Shown here one piece after another: positions 50,774-59,900 of a stretch of 64,000 bases of DNA (position 1 is the first letter of the stretch; each line of letters starts with the position of its first letter). Position numbers and translations under genes: made by a program. The stretch is from Phoebastria nigripes (lineage: Eukaryota > Chordata > Aves > Procellariiformes > Diomedeidae), in assembly GCA_035582835.1 (NCBI GenBank), contig JAYKAV010002684.1, positions 731,108-795,107 of the forward strand, written 5' to 3'. Below the pieces are notes generated by a model. That model saw only the letters and a program-made list of their open reading frames with translations. It had not been told where the DNA came from and did no database searches.

Positions 50774-50914
50774 TTAGAGTTTCTTCAGGCGACTGTACAG
50801 TTCCCTTTTGCTCTTCTCACCAGCCCAGGTTCGGCTTTTGGTGCGGAACCTTTTCAAATCTTCTTTAAAGTCCTCGTGGTGCATGGGACGATAGCTCTGT
50901 GGCTCGCAGAAACT
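50774..50914 (-). CDS. CDC25A: CDC25A terminal coding exon
   Basis: The last 46 codons and the TAA stop (50776-50774). They encode [26 protein letters not shown] and [20 protein letters not shown]. The tail is almost identical to human. It holds the threonine equivalent to T507, a CHK1 and 14-3-3 site that affects cyclin binding, and the basic C-terminus. Acceptor TCTTTCCCCAG at 50915-50925. Confidence 0.97.
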   Translation of the reverse strand, partial: SFCEPQSYRPMHHEDFKEDLKRFRTKSRTWAGEKSKRELYSRLKKL

Positions 50915-53900
50915 CTGGGGAAAGAGAAGCTGGTTTCACTTCAGTGCGTCACAGGAGTGACGATCTCTTTGAGACTCACCGGCAGAGCCTGGTAGCAACC
51001 ATTTGAACAACTACCACCAGAATAAACAGAACTAGAGCCCCCACCCTGAGCAGGAGTTTCATACCAGACGTTCACGAACAAAGCCAAGGGATATTCAGAT
51101 TACAGCTACTTCAGAAGTGATAGCTATTAAACAAAGGACTTTCAGCCCTGTATAGAGCTCTCACCGCAAGTTTTCTGCCAGACATCAATACACAAAGTCA
51201 GTCTATCTACTATACATCCTGAAACAGCACAGATGTGAAGCATACTTGTCTCTCGGCCCGGCCAGCCCCTGGGCTCACAGGCCAGCCCCAGCATTAAAGG
51301 CTGCCGTTGGCTGTTCCATGCTGCCACCTTGAGGCCCTCGGTCCTCCCACCTCGGGAGAGGATACCCACGGGGCCCGAAACAAAACCCAGGGGGGTCCAC
51401 TGCCACAGGGGAGCCAGCGGATCGCAGGGAGAGCCAAAAAACGGGACGGCACTCACTGCCATGAGCACCGGCATCCCCCAAGGCAGCCCAAATGCTGGGA
51501 GACCCAACATCCCACTGGGAAACAGCACACAGCCCCGCCCAGCCGGCCACAGAAAGGCCAAATATCTCACATCTCTCTGAAAACGCACCAAGTCACAGAG
51601 CAGGAATCTAAGAGATATTCTAAAGTGCAGGGGCCTGAGAGGGACTAAAGTGACAGTCAGGCCACAGTCTTGTTTGCGTCAGAATGGCAGGGAGAACTAG
51701 CTGGAGAAAGAGTACAGCCACCGAAATGCTGAAGCAGCAGAAGCCAAGCGATACGAGAACACCATCCTCACAACACGGGGAAGAAAGCTGCTGGGCATTT
51801 TTTAGTTTCCTTTTCTGAATTAGAGGCTGAAAACTCAAAACTCGAGTTCTTCCAATATTGCTATTTTAGTACAGTATGAGACTCCAGGTTTCCATTTGTT
51901 ATACGGCAATTACTGTCGAGCCTCTTTTCTCTCCCAGTCCTTGCAGGCTGCGCAGTCCTAAATTCCTTGTCCAAATGACATTTTGAACTCCTAGTTGTTA
52001 TAAAAGGGCAGAAACCAGTTTTATATTTTACTCTTGAGACAAGTGGAAAAACCTTTCAGCTATGGCAGCAAGACAGCTCTGAAATATAGAATAGGCTTAG
52101 GGAGCCTCACTGCCAAATGTTAACTGCTCTCAGTACAGGAGAGCACTGTGAAACAGAGCAGGAAAACCTACCCCAGCAAAAACCACCCTACTCCAAAGAG
52201 AAGTCTGATCAAGTATGAATACATGGGTATTTCTTTATCTATCGTTTCTTCTCTTCTGCATGCAAAAGATGAATTTAAGAGAACGTTACTTACACGGCAT
52301 CTTAAGAAGAAGTCCTTGTAACCCCCCTTCAGGACATAGAGTTCTGGGTAGTGGAGGTTGGGGTATTCATTACCCAGCCTGTCCCGCTCTCTCACAAACC
52401 GGCACCTGTAGCAGGAAAAAAATCCCGTGTTAAATCTTGCATTCAACAAATAACACATGAAAACAGCGCTCACCTGAAACTTCCCATTCCTTGGATTACA
52501 GAAGCAAGCCACTGCCTATCAGGAACATGCTGACAAGCCACACTGGCTGCAAAGCTGTGGCTAACTGGTTTTCCCTTTCCGTCTCTAAGCATTCCAGCGC
52601 ACCAGCCCAACTTTAACACGGCCATTTGCATCATGGGTTGTGTCACATCCCTGCCAGAGGTGACAACCAACATCTACTCGTGATAAACTGCCTATTAAGC
52701 AGCACGCCAGCCCAGTAACTGGTGCCACCCTGAAAGCTTTGCTCTCAGCTAGCACAGCAGTAAGTTCTTATCTAGAGGTATGTGGGTAACTCACATTCGA
52801 GGACCCCGCTCTGAAGAAAACTCGCAGTGGAACACTATTATGACTCGTTTGTTCTCTGCTGGCTGGATTGGCTTCTTAAGCAAGTAGTCTTCCACATCCT
52901 CTTCCATATGTAGGTTTACAGCACCCTGTAAAGGCAGAGTCATGCCCGAGCACACACAGTGGGTGGAGGAGAACAGTAACAAACCTATCCCACTTCCTTG
53001 CAAGCTGTCTCCTCATCTCAGTTTCCTACAGGAGTTCTGGCACCCCTCTCCAGCTGTTGGGAACACAGCTTCAAACCCAAGCAGAATATTACAGATAGTC
53101 TAACGCTGACTGGGGGTGACCTGGACCTGTTTCAGGTGGCCATTTCAACAGCTGTAGGTTGTGGCTCCTTGGATTTCCCTTCCATCTCATTGTGTTTGAG
53201 GGCCAGCCAGCTTGCTCAAGCAGCAAACTTCAAGGTCAATTATGTTTTGCATAACCATTTGTTCTTTGAAGTCTGTGGTTTAAGTGAAGTTTAATATTCT
53301 AATTTTAGCTTCCCTAGATACCAGGATGCTGGACACCGAGTGTCTTCCATCCTCCTCTGGAACCGTCTCCCTGCTTGCCACACAGGCCACCTCGTCTGCC
53401 TAAGGAAAGCAGAACGTTCCCTCCTTTGAGGGAGAAGTAACTTTATGAACCAAGCATGAGCTCAGTGTCCCAAGATTCACGCAGTGCGTAGGTGTATCAG
53501 GATCCCAGACCCCAGCGGGGCACTTGGGCATCTCAGCTATAATATATCCACATGGCCTTGGATACTCGCTAGTAAGGAGCAGCCCCACATGGAGCCAAGT
53601 GACCCCAGTTTGGAACTTCAGACAACTCTAACGTTGCTCTTTCAGGGTCAACATACCTTGATGTGTCCTCCTTCATACTCATACGGGTATCTACAATCAA
53701 TTATCACGCATTCCTTGATGAAGCTCGCAAACTTCCCAGTCAGCACAGACACAATCTGGGGAGGGGAGGAAAGAGAGGGAGAGAGAAAACCAATCCACAC
53801 ACAGTTCAGTTGTTTCGAGGTGTTTGTGTGTTGTTTCCCCCCTGCCCAGTAAAGAATTTTTCTTACTGTCCCCGGAGCACATACCATTTCTGAGTCGATA

Positions 53901-56900
53901 TATTTTAAATCTTGGTGTTTCCCATCGACAGTGTGGAATAAATAACCCTACAAGACAGACAGCATTTAATTGAGAAAATTCCAAATGTGAGCCACGTAGG
54001 CGATAGCACAGTGTCCAGCTGTTAATTTTGTTACACAAATACTTTGTTGACAAGAATCTCTTCAGCAAAGCTCAAGAGTNAGAACTAAGAATCCTAAAAT
54101 TCTGGGACAGAATTTTATTTTTGGCTCCTATACTGAATGGATTTTGCAGATGTTTCTGAATAACGACAAATGAATCGCTTTGTGTCTAACCTATGAAAGC
54201 ACCCTTCTCACCGACAGCCCTTCCTAGTAATTTGAATATGTACTGTTAAAGAAGAGAAGTGCTTTACTTGGGCTGGTTTGAGATTATCTCTACCAAGAGA
54301 GGCCATTAAAACACTTGAATTAACACTTGACCATTAAATCACTTGAATTACCTTTGAGAAGTCACCAATAAGGTCTCTCTGGTCACTGTCCAAAATGCTT
54401 TCGATCTCTGCTGTGGAGGATTGTGTCTTTACCATTTTCAAACTCTAGAGGAACACAGGTTAGGGATCAATGCCGAGCACTGACAGCAGAGAAATCCTTT
54501 TCCCATAACATAACAGAAAACTCAGAGTTTACTCTGAAGCCCTGAACTACGACTCCCCAGATTAAGGCAAAACTCAGGCTCAAGAGTATGCAGTTACTGT
54601 GCCAGCTCCCCAAAATCTCCTGCACTGTGCAGAGAGAATGCAGTTTGCTACGTCAGCAATTCACCTGAAAAAGCTCTCTCATTAACCTTCATAAACTAGA
54701 CACCTATGTCAGATCCTCTCCTAATCAATTCTCCGTGACAACATCAGATGCCGAGCCACCAACCATTGAATCCTCAGAAGGTGTTCCAGGCAGGCTTTTC
54801 CTCTTCTTGCTTTTCCCTGGAGAATTCTCTTCCTGGGACCTCTCCATCCTTTTCTGGGTGGTTCTTCCTACACCACTAGGCAGAGATGAAGAGCCAAACA
54901 ACCGGCATCGTTTGGCCTACAAGGAAGGAGAGAAGTTAAGAGTTGTCTAGCAAAGATTTAGATTAGAAACTAAGCAAGCCTCAGACTTTCAGACTACTAC
55001 AAATTTTGCCTTATAGAAGACACTGCCACTGCACAGCAACAGCAGGATGTTAGTAGGGTCCTCTGAATTCAGGCCCTACATTTCCAGTAACACTTGTTTC
55101 TTGCTGTGTGGACTGGGCGAGCACCATAAGCAATACGACGTGCTAGCGGAGTGCTTTTTACCAATTAGCAGACAATCTATCAGCAGATTAAGGAGCTTTT
55201 TGCTGAAGCCTAAACTGCCTTCGCAGTCTATTATCAGAAGTTCGGGCTACAGGCATTCCAGGTAAGTCTGTGCAAGAGGTATTCAAGTTGTGTCAACAAG
55301 CGTCTGATAAGGGAAGTCAAGATCATCTTGCATTTATGAAGTGTTTTTGTAAAGAGAAAGTTAATGCCTATATANGCACACAATGAGCATTGTTCTGCAC
55401 TGACAAAGTCTTCCAGGTAAACAGGCTTTAGCGATAACAGAATACTGAAGGGGGTTTATGCCATATCTTGTTTTGTTGTTATAAGGGATACAGGATCAGA
55501 GACAGTGTGATCGCTTGTCCCAGTAGTGAAANCAGCTGCCAGAACAAAGTCCCCGTCTCTGTTCTGTTGTGCTCTGCCAGAACACTCACCCGATTGTCTG
55601 TTTTCCTCATGACTAGTGGTGCAGTCCAGAGGCTCGCCACATCAGATGGCATCTCCTCATCGTTCTGAGAAAAAAGAAAGTTCATTCTCATCTATTTCAC
55701 CGTGGGCCGAGACTGTAAATATCTACAGCTTCTCCACAGCTCAGGCAAACATTCCAGTTGAATTCAGCTGTCAGAGCGGTTTTAGAAATTTAACTCAATT
55801 ACTAGTCCAATACTCAGTGAAATAATGGAACCGAGTTGAGGCATGTTGGAGAAGGTAAATTACATCAATTCATCGGCTGATTAACAATGATGTTCCTCCA
55901 AAGCTTTAAGCATTTCAAATTCAGTTAGAAACGGTCTTCTATTTAAGTGGCCCAAAAGCAAATACTACTTCTAGCTCTTTCAGCAAGTTTCTAAAGAAAA
56001 AAGCCAACTGTTCAAATAATTCTCTNTAGTAATGCAATTCTCATCTGCCAATAGGAACAGCAGCAATTCTTAAACTAACTGCTGTTCACACACCAAGTAA
56101 ATCCCACTGTCTGCACTAGGAAAGAGCACATACAAGACAGAGACACTGAAATGTAAGAGTTGAAAAAGATGATGATAACTCATCTTCTAGGATTCCCTAG
56201 TACCTAGCTTTNTGCAGTTTGACTTACCACACTGACTTCTGCTAGAACATACGTGCACCACAGACACACGTTGTTGGCAGACTATTAACATTAGACAGAA
56301 CTGATTTTGAAACGCCTATCGCATTCCCTTTGTACATACCTTCAAATCTTGCTCATCTAACAGCTCTAGGAATCCATCGTCATCTTCACTTTCAGAGGAT
56401 GTCAGAGAAGACGGCCGCAGGAAAGCTGGCCTGTAGTTTTCCTGTTCACCCGTGGGCATTTCACCAGTGGGAAACTGAGACAAGACAGTTAGTTTTAACA
56501 ACATTCCTTCTCTTTACTGCAGGATGCTGTAACCACAGAGATGATGCCANGCCTCTCACTGCACTACAGAAAACACGGTGGTTATTCCACCACCTTGAAT
56601 ACACAGACTTGAGCAAACCCCAAACTAAAGTTCCAATACTTTTATTTGATCCTTACNACAGCAGAGTGCTTCATTAGCCTCGTTAAGCAATAACCCTCNT
56701 CTCTGGAAGAAGCTATCCAGGGAAGGTGCAAAGGAGAGAAGTGGGTGGTGTCAATAGGAACAAGAATTAATATAAACTCTGCAGTTGATAAGCACAAGAT
56801 CAAGAGTACTAAGCAGGATGAAGGACTACCAGATTCAAGGAGCGGAGACAAGACTTAGTCCCCCCAGCTCTGTTTCTGTGCAGGGACCCATCATGTTCTT

Positions 56901-59900
56901 TCAGTTACTTTTTCTAAGCAACAGAATAAGGTAATATTTTCTTCCTGCATGTCATATCTGGACATAAGATCCAGTTGCATCTACACAGTTGGCTTCATTG
57001 TTCCAAATGCACCTGCCTCAATATGAATATCTACTTTATTGATACTGAAAACAATTTTAAACTAGCTTCCTCTTATTCCACATCGATGTCCACGCTCCCT
57101 TGACCTACTGCAGCATAACCTCAGCTCTGTATTGACTAATCTTCCACAGACTAGAGAACAATCCATGTTTCAAACTTCTGACCAGCTCATGAGCCAAACG
57201 TGAGGAGAGTTTTCTTATCTGGCAGACAGATAAGTTTTTCTATTTGGCACATGAAAAGTGGTGATTAACAGCATTGTCTTAGAATCAATTTTGATGCAAT
57301 TTTTCTTCCTCCCAGACAGTAGGTATGCAGAGGATTAGGTGAGAATTAGTTGCAAAGAACACTTATTACTTACTGCCTGAGCTGGAGATGAATTCTGCCT
57401 TGGTCCAGGAGCACCTTTTCCATCACGGGAATGGACATGCACAGAACTACGAGAAGGTGGTTTGGTTGGCTTCTTAAACTCAAATGATTCCTGAATTAAA
57501 AAGGAGCAAAGCGATCATTTTACCAAAATTATAAACTGTGTAAGTTGCTAGGATCATTTTATCTTTTTAGTTTTTTTAAAACTACCTGATGTTTTGGATT
57601 TAAGTTCCCTGCTGCCAACAGGAATAGTCTGAAGGCGAATGTTTTCAAGTTAAAGATGTTACAATAGTGATTCATTTAACATAATCAAGCTTTTATCCTC
57701 TTGATATCACCTACAGGCTTAAGGCTTTTCTATTTCTTTTGTCAGTCAACTTCTCTGCAAAAGAAATCATTTTTAAAGGCAGCCAAGACTGCCTCCTGAC
57801 ACGCGCTCTTCTGTAGAGACCTGTTGGAGTCCTACCGATGGGATTTCCAGCAGCAAGACCAAGTAGGCAAAAGGACATTTGTGTTGTGAGGAACCAGGGC
57901 TCCCCATACCAGCAGCAGAAAGAGATGAGGTGATCTATCTAAAGAGCTTTCTGGAGGCACCCCTCATAGCTATCTAAAGCTAGCCGTATGAATACATTTT
58001 CCTTTGCCACAGCCTAAAAGCAGTCAGGTTCAGTAGCATGAAGGTAGAGCTGCACAAAGTCTTCCAAATTTTTATTAACCTGTAATCAGTTTGCAGTTGC
58101 TATAATCAGTGCTGTCACACTTCACTGCAAGTTCCCCCAAGGTAAACTATGCAAAACTTTGTTATGTCTGAACTACAGCCTGGCAGAGAGTAAAAGAAGC
58201 CTTTGCCACCACATCCACTGCTGAAGGGGTGTGCTAATTCAGCTTCCTTGGCACCGCCTCTCACACTGTATCATCGCAGGCAACAGAAAGCAACACTTAC
58301 ATTCTCTTTATTTTCATCTTGTTCCAATAGCTGGGAAGCATCACTATCCAGAGAATCGGAATGGTTTCTCTTCAGAGCAGGACTGGATCCCAGGAGGCTT
58401 TGCTACAACGTTCATACAAAAGTGCCAGTTCAGTATTGTGCAACATAGTCTTTGCGCAACTACATTTTAGGCAAAAGAGGGGTTAATAAAGACTGTAAGG
58501 TCTCTGACTACAAATTTGTGCAAACTACGTGGAAGAGTCTTTTATGCTGACATCTTGGTACAGGTACCAAAATGCTTCAACTGTGTTAGTGACAAAGCCA
58601 CATCACTGAAGTTTCACACCAACTTGAATGAGATTTTGAGTTTACAAGCTGTAATTTTGACAGTTTTCATTAAGTACCACAGCAGCTGTTCTTGAAGACA
58701 GAAAATTAGGAAGTTATGGAATGTATCCAACTAAAAAACACTTAACACGCTAAATCCTTTAACATTTATACAAGNCCAATACCACCCTTACTTACTGGCA
58801 GTGAATGTATTCTTCTGAAAGGCATTCGAACGCTACAATGGAAAAGAACCAAGACTTATTTCAACATTTTGTTTTAAGGACAGTAATATGAGTAGAACTC
58901 ACGTTTCCCCCCCCCCACTAAAACTCCCTAAGCTACAGCAGTCGCTGACAAAGAGTTAAAACAGAAGTATACTTACTTCAGTCTGCTGGATTCAAGAATT
59001 GCTTTCTCAAACCTAAAAGCAAGTGAGATGCCCCACAGTTAGCACCGAAGGATAGTATGCTAAAAATCAACCTTGTATTGAAGTCATGGAGTGTTACGCT
59101 AAGCAGAAGCCAACACGCTTCTTGATGACACTTTGTCTTTCTCAAAAGCTATTTATAGCCAGCTTATCCCATCCTAGTTTTTGAAACACTAGCTAGACTC
59201 CTTCTCCCCCTCCTTTCCCCAAATTCCTTTCAGCATTGTTTAGACAAGAAGCTAGGTTAAAGGAAGAAGAGCGCAGTAAATCAGAGACCAAGAGCATCTG
59301 TCCCCCATCCCTGGGGACAGAAGATTAGGAAAAGAAAAATAATCTAATTGAGAGTGGCAAATTCAAAGCTAAGAGCAACTGCTTGATATCAGTTAAGGCA
59401 CATACAAGCATAAATTATAATTTAAGTGTTAAGTGAAAACTGCAACTTACATGCACTTTGGTGCAGCCTCAGACTCCTGGTGAGGTGCCAATGTCATGCT
59501 CAAACAGTCTGGTTGGTACAACACGTTAACTCAGACCCAAGACTTGTTAAGTACTCTGGGACACAGACAAGACAGAAAGCCTAGCATCTCAAGCTGCAGA
59601 GCACTGCAGCACACACCCCTAGAAGTTTAAGAGAGAAGAGCCCACTGCACGCACGCCAGCAAAGGAAAAGCCACGTCAAGCCTCTCATTAGCCTACGTTT
59701 GTTAATGGTGCAATGTGAAATGCCAGAAGTCAGGATTAGCATATGGTTACATACGTTTCCTCCATGATATCGTTTGAGGTTGCAGGAGCAGGCGAATCCA
59801 AAGCACAACCTGCAGAGGAGAGAGAGTGTTTTCTACTGAGTAGTGTCTTAGCACTTGGAAACACGAAGTATTGGACGCTGCTACAGATTTCCTCAGAAGG

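Noticed and set aside
51142..51591. 149-codon minus-strand frame in the last CDC25A intron
   Set aside because: It overlaps frames on the other strand, has no recognisable domain, and lies wholly inside an intron of the gene on the same strand.
59450..59515. Extra CDC25A exon ending at GTGCAT|GTAAGT
   Set aside because: The donor looks good, but an exon from the nearest acceptor (26 nt) would break the frame between the flanking exons, and the peptide has no counterpart in CDC25 proteins.
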